A stretch of DNA of 64,000 bases from an uncultured Prevotellaceae bacterium (GTDB lineage Bacteria; Bacteroidota; Bacteroidia; Bacteroidales; Bacteroidaceae): the NCBI GenBank assembly GCA_902776195.1, contig CACYPF010000023.1, positions 1-64,000 of the forward strand. The letters run 5' to 3'. The translations under genes and the position numbers were made by a program. The notes under the pieces were generated by a model. That model saw only the letters and a list, made by a program, of their open reading frames with translations, made no database searches and had not been told where the DNA came from. Below are positions 44,223 to 52,719 of this stretch, piece after piece (within the stretch, counting starts at the first letter, position 1; each line of letters begins with the position of its first letter).

Positions 44223-45520
44223 CGGCTCATGAGGAAAGCCTTGAAATCATCGAAATTCTTCGTCATCTCCACACTCTGTTTCTTCCCCCTCATGAAGGCT
44301 GCAAGGCGTTCAGGAATCTGAATGTCACCACCGATGATGTTGTCGACCGTCTCCTTGAACTTCGCAGGATGAGCCGTCTCACAAAACACGCCGACCTCAT
44401 TATCCTTCAGTCCCTCCTGCAGGGCACGATAGCCACATGCGCCATGGGGGTCGAGGGTATAGCCTGTTTCCGCATAACACTGACGCATGGTCTCACGGAT
44501 TTGTTCGTCACTATACGTGGCACCGCTGATAAGACTGCTGATTCGCTCATGACTCTTGCCATAGAGGTCGTAGATACGTGCGAAGTTGGAGGGATCACCC
44601 ACATCCATCGCATTGGCAAGAGTCTGCACGGAAGCTTTCGGCTCGTACTTCCCTGTCTGCAGGTATTTATAGAAGATGTCGTTGGCGTTATTAGCAGCGA
44701 TAAATCGTTTGATGGGCAGTCCCATCTCGTGTCCGAACAGGGCAGAGCAAATGTTGCCGAAGTTGCCACTGGGTACACACATGACGAGATTATCAGCTTT
44801 TCCAAGTGCTTTCATCCTGGCGTAGGCATTGAAATAGTAGAATGCCTGAGGCAGGAACCGGGCAACATTGATGCTGTTGGCAGAAGTTAGTTTCATGTGA
44901 TGATTCAGTTCCTCATCCATGAAGGCAGATTTCACCAAAGCCTGACAATCGTCGAAGACACCATCCACCTCGACTGCGGTGATATTCTTACCAAGGGTGG
45001 TAAATTGGCTCTCCTGAATCTTGCTGACCTTTCCTTTGGGATAGAGCACATAGACGTGGATGCCCTCCACACCAAGAAATCCGTTGGCTACAGCCGAACC
45101 TGTGTCACCACTCGTGGCGACGAGGACGTTCACCTGTTTATTCTGAGTATTCCGAATGAAATACTGCAACAGGCGTGCCATGAAACGGGCACCTACGTCC
45201 TTGAAGGCGAGGGTAGGACCATGGAAGAGTTCAAGGGTATAGATATTGTCCTTGACTTTCACCACGGGACAATCGAACGACAATGTGTCGTAGACAATCT
45301 TCTTCAGGGCATCAGCCTCCACATCCTCACCGAAGAAAGCATCGGCAACGGTATGGGCAATCTCCTGGAAACTCTTCGTCTCGATGGTGTCGAAGAACTC
45401 TTTTGGTAGTTTCTTGATGCGCTCAGGCATATACAGACCTCGGTCTTCGGCAAGTCCTTTGACGACTGCTTTGTGCAAATCAGCGATGGGCGCTTTCCCA
45501 TTGGTAGAATAGTATTTCAT
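44219..45520 (-). CDS. thrC: Threonine synthase
   Basis: 433 residues. It converts O-phosphohomoserine to threonine using pyridoxal phosphate. FHGPTLAFKDVGARFMARL holds the cofactor Lys; VLVATSGDTGSAVANGF is the phosphate-binding loop; VPSGNFGNICSALFG follows. The long N-terminal region matches the larger class. It is the last gene of the thrA / homoserine-kinase-like / thrC operon and overlaps the upstream gene by 4 bp. Confidence 0.94.
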   Translation of the reverse strand: MKYYSTNGKAPIADLHKAVVKGLAEDRGLYMPERIKKLPKEFFDTIETKSFQEIAHTVADAFFGEDVEADALKKIVYDTLSFDCPVVKVKDNIYTLELFHGPTLAFKDVGARFMARLLQYFIRNTQNKQVNVLVATSGDTGSAVANGFLGVEGIHVYVLYPKGKVSKIQESQFTTLGKNITAVEVDGVFDDCQALVKSAFMDEELNHHMKLTSANSINVARFLPQAFYYFNAYARMKALGKADNLVMCVPSGNFGNICSALFGHEMGLPIKRFIAANNANDIFYKYLQTGKYEPKASVQTLANAMDVGDPSNFARIYDLYGKSHERISSLISGATYSDEQIRETMRQCYAETGYTLDPHGACGYRALQEGLKDNEVGVFCETAHPAKFKETVDNIIGGDIQIPERLAAFMRGKKQSVEMTKNFDDFKAFLMSR

Positions 45521-46767
45521 ATCTTCATTAATTCGTTCATAAATTCATTCAGTCTCAATAAACCGTAGGAGCCGTTGACACAACTCTCCTCATCATAATG
45601 CTGTACCTCATCAGGGACGATTCCTTTGTGCCAGATGATGAAGGGTACAGGTTCGTTGACGTGGATACGCATCTCGACAGGGGTGGGATGGTCAGGGAGG
45701 ACAGCGACACAGACATCCTCATCCATCTCGTAGATAGCCTCCAGGATGGGCTTGATCAGCCGCTTGTCCAGATAGTCGATGGCTTTCAGTTTCAAATCCA
45801 AGTCACCGTCATGTCCTGCCTCATCAGTTGCTTCCACATGTACAAAGACGAAGTCGTCTGTTCTCAGTGCGTCAATGGCGGCCTCTGCCTTTCCTTCGTA
45901 ATTGGTATTGGCAAGACCTGTAGCACCGGGAACCTTGATGATACGCAGACCAGCATAACGTCCGATACCCTGGATGAGGTCGACAGCAGAGATAACAGAG
46001 CCACTCTTTACTTGCGGATATTGTGCCATCAGTGTCTGCATCGATGGACGATAGCCACCGCTCCAGGGCCAAATGCTGTTTGCCTGACGCTCTCCCTTTT
46101 CCGCTTTTGCGATATTATAGGGATGCTTGGCAAGCAATTCCTGCGATCTGAGTATGAGGTCGTTGATGAGGTCGGCTGTCTCTTGGGGAGTCATGCGTCC
46201 CTTTTCTGTTGAGACGGAGTCGCAACAGACAGTGTCATCTGGCTTTACCAATAGCGGGCGCCATGGTTCGTTGGGATGGTCATGGGGTGGGGCACATACG
46301 ATATGCTTGTTACCACCCTTGATGACCAGCAGGTGGCGGTATTGTATGCCCGTGATGAATTTCACCCGGTCACTGCCCAGGTGTTCATTCAGATATTCAA
46401 TGAGGATGCGGGCATCATCTGTTTCCAGATTTCCCCCATTATGGGTGATAATCTTTCCATCCTCCAAAGTGATGATATTACAACGGATGGCAAAGTCATC
46501 ATCCGTCATCTCATAGCCTATAGAAGCAGCTTCCAAAGGACCGCGTCCCTCATATACTTTGTTAAGGTCATAGCCGAGGATGGCTGTATTGGCAACCTCA
46601 GAACCAGGAGGAAAACCTTCAGGAACGGTTATCAACCGACCTGTACGTCCCTCCTTAGCCAGTTGCTCCATGTATTGTGGACGGGCATACTGCAACAGGG
46701 TCTTATCACCCAGTCTGGCGACAGGATGGTCTGCCATGCCGTCGCCTAATATAATAATGTGCTTCAC
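45517..46767 (-). CDS. Cofactor-independent phosphoglycerate-mutase-like protein, probable homoserine kinase
   Basis: 416 residues of the alkaline-phosphatase-fold, archaeal-type phosphoglycerate mutase family. IILGDGMADHPVARL gives the first metal Asp; AVLPDHPTPVEMRIH and FVHVEATDEAGHDGDLD carry further metal ligands. Placed between thrA and thrC, where homoserine kinase would be needed, it belongs to the group proposed to phosphorylate homoserine. No classical thrB is in the window. The functional assignment is from context and family knowledge. Confidence 0.82.
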   Translation of the reverse strand: MKHIIILGDGMADHPVARLGDKTLLQYARPQYMEQLAKEGRTGRLITVPEGFPPGSEVANTAILGYDLNKVYEGRGPLEAASIGYEMTDDDFAIRCNIITLEDGKIITHNGGNLETDDARILIEYLNEHLGSDRVKFITGIQYRHLLVIKGGNKHIVCAPPHDHPNEPWRPLLVKPDDTVCCDSVSTEKGRMTPQETADLINDLILRSQELLAKHPYNIAKAEKGERQANSIWPWSGGYRPSMQTLMAQYPQVKSGSVISAVDLIQGIGRYAGLRIIKVPGATGLANTNYEGKAEAAIDALRTDDFVFVHVEATDEAGHDGDLDLKLKAIDYLDKRLIKPILEAIYEMDEDVCVAVLPDHPTPVEMRIHVNEPVPFIIWHKGIVPDEVQHYDEESCVNGSYGLLRLNEFMNELMKI

Positions 46768-46770
46768 TGC

Positions 46771-49257
46771 TTAAATATTAGCGATAGACATAATATTCGC
46801 AAACACACCAGCGGCAGTCACGGCAGCACCGGCACCATAACCCTGGATGAGCATGGGGTACTCCTTGTAACGTTCCGTAGTCAGCAGAACGATGTTGTTG
46901 GAACCCTCCAGTCCGTAGAAAGGATGACCGTAAGGCACTTCTTTCAATGCGACATTCGTCTTGCCATTCTCCATGGTTGCCACGAAACGCCAACGCTTGT
47001 TCTCTGCCTCCAATACCTTACGGCGAGCCTCAAAGTCAGCATCCAGTTCAGGAAGACGCTTCCAGAAGTCATCAATGCTACCCTCGAAATAGCTGTCGGG
47101 AACGAAGAGGTGTTTCTCTACATCCTCCTGTTCCACCTGATAGCCTGCCTCACGGGTGAGGATGACCAGTTTGCGTATCACATCCGTACCAGACAGGTCG
47201 ATACGTGGGTCAGGTTCTGAATAACGCTGTTCCTTGGCACGACGTACGGTTTCTGAGAAAGGAACGTCAGCGGCTATCTCGTTGAAGATGAAGTTGAGAG
47301 TACCAGAGAGGATTGCCTCAATCTTCAGGATCTTGTCACCTGAGTTACAGAGGTCGTTAATGGTACCGATGATAGGAAGACCGGCCCCCACGTTAGTCTC
47401 ATAACGGAACCACACACCGCGGTCACGTGCTGTTTGTTTTAGTTTGATATAGCTCGCATAGTCGCTGGAAGCTGCAATCTTATTGGCAGCCACGACGGAA
47501 ATGTTATGCTCCAGGAATGTCTGATAAAGTGATGCGATCTGTTTACTTGCTGTGCAGTCGACAAAGACAGAGTTGAAGATGTTCATCTTCACAATTTCAT
47601 CCCGCATGTGTTCTGTATTGGCAGCAAAGCCGGCACGTAGTATTTTCTCATAATTGTCGAGGTCAATACCATCACGGTCGAGTACGAAGTTTTCAACATC
47701 CGAGATGCCTACCACATTCAGTTTCAGACGACGTGACTGCATAAGGAACTGCTGCTGTGTCCGAATCTGCTCCAGCAGCATACCACCAACAGTACCGATA
47801 CCACAGATAAAGATGTTCAGTACCTTATATTCTGAAAGGAAGAACGAATCATGGAGCACGTTCAGTGATTTGCGAAGGAACTTGCCATCAACAACGAAAG
47901 AAATGTTTGTCTCTGAAGCACCCTGTGCACAAGCGATGACAGAGATTCCTGAACGCCCGAGCGTACCAAACAGTTTTCCCGCGATACCTGGTGTCTGCTT
48001 CATGTTCTCACCAACGATGGCAATGGTGGCAAGTCCACTCTCCACCTGCATGGGGAACATGGCTCCCGTCTCAATTTCCTTGGCAAACTCAGAGTTGAGA
48101 ACCTCTGCGGCAGCCTTAGCGTCCTCATCACGCACACCGATAGAGGTGGAGTTTTCTGAGGAAGCCTGTGACACCATGAACACGGAGATACCTTTGTTGG
48201 CGAGGGTAGTGAAGATACGGCGGTTGACACCGATGACACCCACCATCGACAGACCAGTAACGGTAATCAGTGTTGTTCCCTTGATGCTTGAGATACCTTT
48301 AATAGGTTTGTTATCATCATCAATCTTTTCTTTGATAAGGGTACCTGGATGTTCAGGGTTGAAAGTGTTCTTCACCCTGATGGGTATGTTTTTGACACAG
48401 ACAGGATAGATGGTCGGAGGATAAATAACCTTTGCGCCGAAGTTACAGAGCTCCATCGCTTCAACGTAAGAGAGTTCGTTGATGGTGTAGGCACTCTTGA
48501 TAACTTTCGGGTCAGCTGTCATGAAGCCGTCCACATCTGTCCATATCTCCAGTACCTCGGCATTCAGCACGGCAGCGATGATAGATGCTGTGTAGTCAGA
48601 ACCGCCACGGCCGAGATTCGTTGTCTCATGACTGTCACGGTCCCGGGCTATAAAGCCAGGTACCACATAAATCGTTTTATCGTTGAGCTCCTTGAAGGTT
48701 TCCTTAACCAGTTGTGTGGTCAGGTCGGCATCAATCACATGCTTACCCTGTTTCTTCTCGGTACGGATAAAGTCACGGCTATTCATGCGAACACCGTTTT
48801 TCACCATTGCGGCTACGATATGAGAACTCAGTCGCTCACCATAAGAAACGATGGCATCCTCTGTCTTCTTCGACAAGTCGTGAATCAGGTACACACCATA
48901 GTAGATGCTCTTCAACTGGTCGAAGAGCTGGTCTACATTATTAAATAAGTCTACGCGCTTTTTGTCATCAGAAATGATGGCATCAATCATTTGGTGGTGG
49001 CGTGTCACCATCGCGTCGAATTCCTCACGATAGCGTTCGTCGCCCTGTTTTGCCATCCTTGATGTGGCGATCAGTTTGTCGGTGATGCCGTCAAGAGCAC
49101 TTACTACTACTACGACAGGTTGCGTCCGAGCCTCTGTCTCCACAATTTTCTTCAAGCTTAAAATGCTTTTTACGGAACCTACGGACGTTCCGCCGGCAAA
49201 GATACGAAAAGGAGACAAAACGGCAAAGAAAAAGCGAGGAAAAATTTCCTCGCTCAT
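46771..49257 (-). CDS. thrA: Bifunctional aspartokinase / homoserine dehydrogenase, abnormal 5' end
   Basis: About 800 family residues: aspartokinase (RGGSDYTASIIAAVLNAE, EIWTDVDGFMTADPK), two ACT domains, and homoserine dehydrogenase from about residue 475 (IFICGIGTVGGMLLEQI, DCTASKQIA, ANKIAAS). The start is a problem. The only ATG (49257) lies inside a terminator hairpin and upstream of an exact promoter; the -7 box TATCTTTG runs into GCC-GGC-GGA-ACG-TCC. The family begins MKVLKFGGTSVG; here GGTSVGS is kept but the start codon and the Lys-Phe are missing. The next in-frame ATG is 49056. The aspartokinase half may be untranslated or impaired, unless a TTG or GTG is used. Confidence 0.85.
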   Translation of the reverse strand: MSEEIFPRFFFAVLSPFRIFAGGTSVGSVKSILSLKKIVETEARTQPVVVVVSALDGITDKLIATSRMAKQGDERYREEFDAMVTRHHQMIDAIISDDKKRVDLFNNVDQLFDQLKSIYYGVYLIHDLSKKTEDAIVSYGERLSSHIVAAMVKNGVRMNSRDFIRTEKKQGKHVIDADLTTQLVKETFKELNDKTIYVVPGFIARDRDSHETTNLGRGGSDYTASIIAAVLNAEVLEIWTDVDGFMTADPKVIKSAYTINELSYVEAMELCNFGAKVIYPPTIYPVCVKNIPIRVKNTFNPEHPGTLIKEKIDDDNKPIKGISSIKGTTLITVTGLSMVGVIGVNRRIFTTLANKGISVFMVSQASSENSTSIGVRDEDAKAAAEVLNSEFAKEIETGAMFPMQVESGLATIAIVGENMKQTPGIAGKLFGTLGRSGISVIACAQGASETNISFVVDGKFLRKSLNVLHDSFFLSEYKVLNIFICGIGTVGGMLLEQIRTQQQFLMQSRRLKLNVVGISDVENFVLDRDGIDLDNYEKILRAGFAANTEHMRDEIVKMNIFNSVFVDCTASKQIASLYQTFLEHNISVVAANKIAASSDYASYIKLKQTARDRGVWFRYETNVGAGLPIIGTINDLCNSGDKILKIEAILSGTLNFIFNEIAADVPFSETVRRAKEQRYSEPDPRIDLSGTDVIRKLVILTREAGYQVEQEDVEKHLFVPDSYFEGSIDDFWKRLPELDADFEARRKVLEAENKRWRFVATMENGKTNVALKEVPYGHPFYGLEGSNNIVLLTTERYKEYPMLIQGYGAGAAVTAAGVFANIMSIANI
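49197..49227 (-). promoter_or_regulatory. Bacteroidota promoter of the threonine operon
   Basis: On the minus strand TTTG (49224-49227), a 19-bp spacer and TATCTTTG (49197-49204). The predicted start of transcription falls within thrA codons (GGTSVGS). Confidence 0.75.
49225..49254 (-). terminator. Terminator after the acyl-CoA-synthetase pair
   Basis: AGCGAGGAAA / TTTCCTCGCT arms (49233-49242 and 49245-49254) with a 2-base loop and a T-rich tail on the minus strand. The tail overlaps the thrA promoter -33 box. Confidence 0.8.
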
Positions 49258-49262
49258 GCTAT

Positions 49263-50924
49263 TTAGGTATACAGGAATCGCTTGATACTCCGCTTAGGTG
49301 TCTTTGCAAACTCCTCAGAGCGTATCTCTATTTCAGTTATCTTCTCGTAGGCTGGTAACTGCTCGTTGAGCTGTTGACGGTTCTGTTCCATGACATTCTT
49401 GATGTCATCCTCGTTGAGATTCAAATTCTTTGCCTCGTCATAGTCTGGATATACGAGTCCGACGAGTTTCGTGTCACGTTGTACGACCACGCTTTCCACC
49501 ACCATTGACATAGAGTTCAGTTTGTCCTCAATCTCCTCGGGGTAGATATTCTGTCCGTTAGGACCTAACAGCATGTTTTTGCTTCGTCCGTTGATAAATA
49601 CATTACCGTCATAGTCCATCGTACCGAGGTCGCCTGTGTGGTACCAGCCTTCCTCATCGAGGGTTTCTTTGGTAGCCTCTTCATTCTTATAATAGCCCAG
49701 CATTACGTTCAGTCCACGGGCAAGAATCTCGCCGGGCTTGTGGGCAGGGTCGTCAGAGTTGATCTTCACCTCCATGTGGTATGCTGCCTGTCCGCAAGAG
49801 CCTTGGACGAAGGTATGCCAGTCGCGGTAGCAGATAATCGGGGCACACTCCGTAGCTCCATAACCGACAGTGTAGGGAAATTCTATCTTTTTCAGGAAAG
49901 ACTCCACCTCCTGATTGAAGGCAGCACCGCCAATGATGACCTCATAAAGTTGTCCGCCAAATGCTTTTACAACTTCAGCGCATATCATCTGACGTACTTT
50001 CTTCGAAATGACAGGCATGGAGAGTAACAGACGCATGCGGTTGTTCTGTATCTTGGGAAATACCTTCTTACGGATGATCTTCTCGATGACCAGTGGTACA
50101 GCAATGATAATCTTGGGCTTGATTTCAGCAAAAGCCTGTGCGATAATGGCAGGAGAGGGAATGCGGTTAAGGTAGTAAACATGACAGCCGTGCATGAACT
50201 CAAATATAAACTCAAATGCCATACCGTACATGTGTGCCATGGGTAGAATAGAGATGATGCGGTCACCCGTCTCAATCGTCTTGCCCAGCACATACTCTGC
50301 AAAGTCGTAGTTTGACCATAAGGCACGGTAGGGTACCATCACACCCTTTGAGAAACCTGTTGTTCCGGATGTGTAGTTGATCATGGCAAGTTCCTCACCA
50401 TTCTCTTCTATATAATAATGTACGTGTTCCTTTCTGAAATATTTAGGGAATTTCTTACCATACAACTCATTCAGATGTTCACGGGCATAAGTCAGCTTGT
50501 CCGTTCTTGACAACATCAGTGAATAGTCGGGATTATTGATAATACCCTCCAGGTGAGGCATCTGTGTGGGGTCTATCTGTGTTGCTACATGGTCGCCGAC
50601 AAAGAGTAGTTTGGCATCCGAGTGGTTGACGATATTATGAATCTGGTCAGCCATGAACTCATGCAGGATTGGGACGGCAACGGCACCATAGGTCAGGGTG
50701 GCAAGGAATGCCACTGCCCATTGGCTGGAGTTACGTCCGCAAAGGGCGATTTTGTCGCCTTTCTCAACCCCACAGTTCTCAAACAGAATGTGTAGTTTCT
50801 CTATCTTACGTGCCACGTCATGGTATTGCAATGTGGCTCCCTTGTAGTCAGTCAGTGCATCAAGGTCCCAGTGGTCGATGACGCTCTGCTGTATGATTTG
50901 GTTAAAACTGGGTACGTTTTCCAT
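49263..50924 (-). CDS. AMP-forming acyl-CoA synthetase, paralogue B
   Basis: 553 residues of the adenylate-forming family. The P-loop-like motif MINYTSGTTGFSKGVM, GYGATECAP, YHTGDLG and the C-terminal TPKRSIKRFLY with the catalytic Lys are intact. It activates a carboxylic acid, most likely a long-chain fatty acid, to its CoA thioester. It lies 12 bp after a closely similar gene (50937-52595), so the two come from tandem duplication. Substrate difference between them is unknown. Confidence 0.88.
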   Translation of the reverse strand: MENVPSFNQIIQQSVIDHWDLDALTDYKGATLQYHDVARKIEKLHILFENCGVEKGDKIALCGRNSSQWAVAFLATLTYGAVAVPILHEFMADQIHNIVNHSDAKLLFVGDHVATQIDPTQMPHLEGIINNPDYSLMLSRTDKLTYAREHLNELYGKKFPKYFRKEHVHYYIEENGEELAMINYTSGTTGFSKGVMVPYRALWSNYDFAEYVLGKTIETGDRIISILPMAHMYGMAFEFIFEFMHGCHVYYLNRIPSPAIIAQAFAEIKPKIIIAVPLVIEKIIRKKVFPKIQNNRMRLLLSMPVISKKVRQMICAEVVKAFGGQLYEVIIGGAAFNQEVESFLKKIEFPYTVGYGATECAPIICYRDWHTFVQGSCGQAAYHMEVKINSDDPAHKPGEILARGLNVMLGYYKNEEATKETLDEEGWYHTGDLGTMDYDGNVFINGRSKNMLLGPNGQNIYPEEIEDKLNSMSMVVESVVVQRDTKLVGLVYPDYDEAKNLNLNEDDIKNVMEQNRQQLNEQLPAYEKITEIEIRSEEFAKTPKRSIKRFLYT

Positions 50925-50936
50925 ATTGATTTTCGA

Positions 50937-52595
50937 TTATTTATATAAGTAGCGTTTAATACTCTTCTTCGGTGTTTTCTCAAATTCCTCCTGACGGAGC
51001 TCGATAGCATGTAGACGACTATAGGGAGGAAGGATGTCGTTAAGTTGCTGGCGGTTCTGTTCCATCACGTTCTGCAGGTCTTCCTCAGAGAATCCCATCT
51101 CTTTTGCTTCATCCATGTCAGGGTATACCAAGCCGATGAGGTGTTCTCCGCGTTGTACAATGATACATTCGCTGACCATTGTCATCGATCCGAGCTTGTC
51201 TTCAATCTCCTCAGGGTAAACATTCTGTCCGTTGGCACCCAGCAACATATTCTTGGAGCGACCGCGGATGAATACATGACCATCCCATGACATAGTGGCA
51301 AGGTCACCGGTGTGATACCACCCATCCTCATCAAGAGCCTGGCGGGTAGCCTCCTCATTCTTATAATAGCCCAGCATCACATTGGTGCCACGGGTCACTA
51401 TCTCACCTGCAATCTCTTGCGGATTAGAGGAGAGGATCTTCACCTCCATGTGGTCCACTGCTGTACCGCAGGAGCCAGACACGAAGTCATGGTAGTCGCT
51501 ATAGGTAATGAGTGGCGCACACTCCGTAGTGCCATAACCAACGGTGATGGGGAAATCAATGTCCTTCATGAATTTCTCAATCTCCTGATTCAGTGGGGCA
51601 CCTCCTACGATGACCTCGTAAGCCTCACCGCCGAAGGCGTTATATACCTCCTGACAGATACGCTCTTTCACTTTCTTCGAGACGACGGGCATCTGCATGA
51701 GAATCTTAATGGCATTGTTCTGTATCTTGGGGAACACCCGTTTGCGGATGATTTTCTCGATAATCAGCGGAACGGCGACTACCAGATGTGGTCTCACCGT
51801 CTTGAAAGCCTCTGCAATGATGGCAGGGGAGGGCAGGCGGTTGAGGAAGAACAGATGGTAACCAGAGCAGAAGGGAAACAGGAACTCAATAGCCTGTCCG
51901 TACATATGGGCCATGGGTAGGATGCTCAGCATACGGCTGAACTTAGGCATAAAGGGAGCCACCTTGTTCATACAGAAATCAACGTTACCCCACAACGAAC
52001 GGTAGGGTATCATCACTCCTTTCGAGAATCCTGTTGTACCACTGGTATAGTTGAGCATGCAAAGCTCCTCCGGGTCATCTGCATGCCAGTTGATATGCTC
52101 CGCACGGAAAGCCATCGGGTATTTCTCACCGAAGAGTTGGTTGAGACGTTCGCGGGCATCCATCAGTTTCTCATTTCTGCATGTGTGCAAAGAGAAGTCT
52201 GGGAGGTTAAAGATTCCCACTAAGTGCGGCATCTCCTTGGCATCGATGATATTCACAATATAGTCGCCTACGAATAAAAGCTTGGATTCCGAGTGGTTGA
52301 CGATATTGTGAATCTGCTCACCATTGAACTCGTGTAGGATTGGTACGATGACAGCACCGTAAGTCAGGGTGGCAAGATAGGCAACAGCCCAGTGGGCGGA
52401 GTTACGTCCGCAAACAGCGATGCGGTCACCTTTCTCGATTCCCGCTGCCTCCATCATGATATGCAGCTTCTCTATCTTGCGGGCTACGTCGTGATACTGT
52501 AACGTAGATCCCTTATAGTCTGTCAGCGCGTCGAGCAGCCAGTTCTCCTTGATCGACTTGACGATATAGGAGTTAAAACTTGGTATATCGTTCAT
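50937..52595 (-). CDS. AMP-forming acyl-CoA synthetase, paralogue A
   Basis: About 552 residues from the ATG at 52595 (MNDIPSFNSYIVKSIKENW), which aligns with the start of paralogue B (MENVPSFNQIIQQ). LNYTSGTTGFSKGVMIPY, GYGTTECAPL, YHTGDLATM and TPKKSIKRYLY match the adenylate-forming family. The upstream ATG at 52649 would place the promoter inside the gene and is rejected. An inverted repeat lies immediately before the start codon and may be an operator. It is the first gene of the pair. Confidence 0.88.
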   Translation of the reverse strand: MNDIPSFNSYIVKSIKENWLLDALTDYKGSTLQYHDVARKIEKLHIMMEAAGIEKGDRIAVCGRNSAHWAVAYLATLTYGAVIVPILHEFNGEQIHNIVNHSESKLLFVGDYIVNIIDAKEMPHLVGIFNLPDFSLHTCRNEKLMDARERLNQLFGEKYPMAFRAEHINWHADDPEELCMLNYTSGTTGFSKGVMIPYRSLWGNVDFCMNKVAPFMPKFSRMLSILPMAHMYGQAIEFLFPFCSGYHLFFLNRLPSPAIIAEAFKTVRPHLVVAVPLIIEKIIRKRVFPKIQNNAIKILMQMPVVSKKVKERICQEVYNAFGGEAYEVIVGGAPLNQEIEKFMKDIDFPITVGYGTTECAPLITYSDYHDFVSGSCGTAVDHMEVKILSSNPQEIAGEIVTRGTNVMLGYYKNEEATRQALDEDGWYHTGDLATMSWDGHVFIRGRSKNMLLGANGQNVYPEEIEDKLGSMTMVSECIIVQRGEHLIGLVYPDMDEAKEMGFSEEDLQNVMEQNRQQLNDILPPYSRLHAIELRQEEFEKTPKKSIKRYLYK

Positions 52596-52650
52596 TGCAC
52601 AAATTTCAAAATTTTGTGCAAAGGTAATATCTTTCCTGCACAATTCCAAA
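52595..52650 (-). promoter_or_regulatory. Promoter and operator-like palindrome of the acyl-CoA-synthetase pair
   Basis: On the minus strand TTTG (52647-52650), a 20-bp spacer and TACCTTTG (52619-52626). Between the -7 box and the ATG lies the inverted repeat TTGCACAAA (52595-52603) / TTTGTGCAA (52613-52621). TGTGCA also occurs near 52639 and 52655. A regulator bound here would cover the transcription start. Confidence 0.65.
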
Positions 52651-52719
52651 AATAATGTGCAGTTTTTTGCGGGTTAGGTTAAAATAAATAATAAATAGGT
52701 AAAAAGGGACAAGAACGTT

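Noticed and set aside
49190-49257. Residues MSEEIFPRFFF as the true N-terminus of ThrA
   Set aside because: They are the translation of a terminator hairpin and lie upstream of an exact promoter; they match no aspartokinase.
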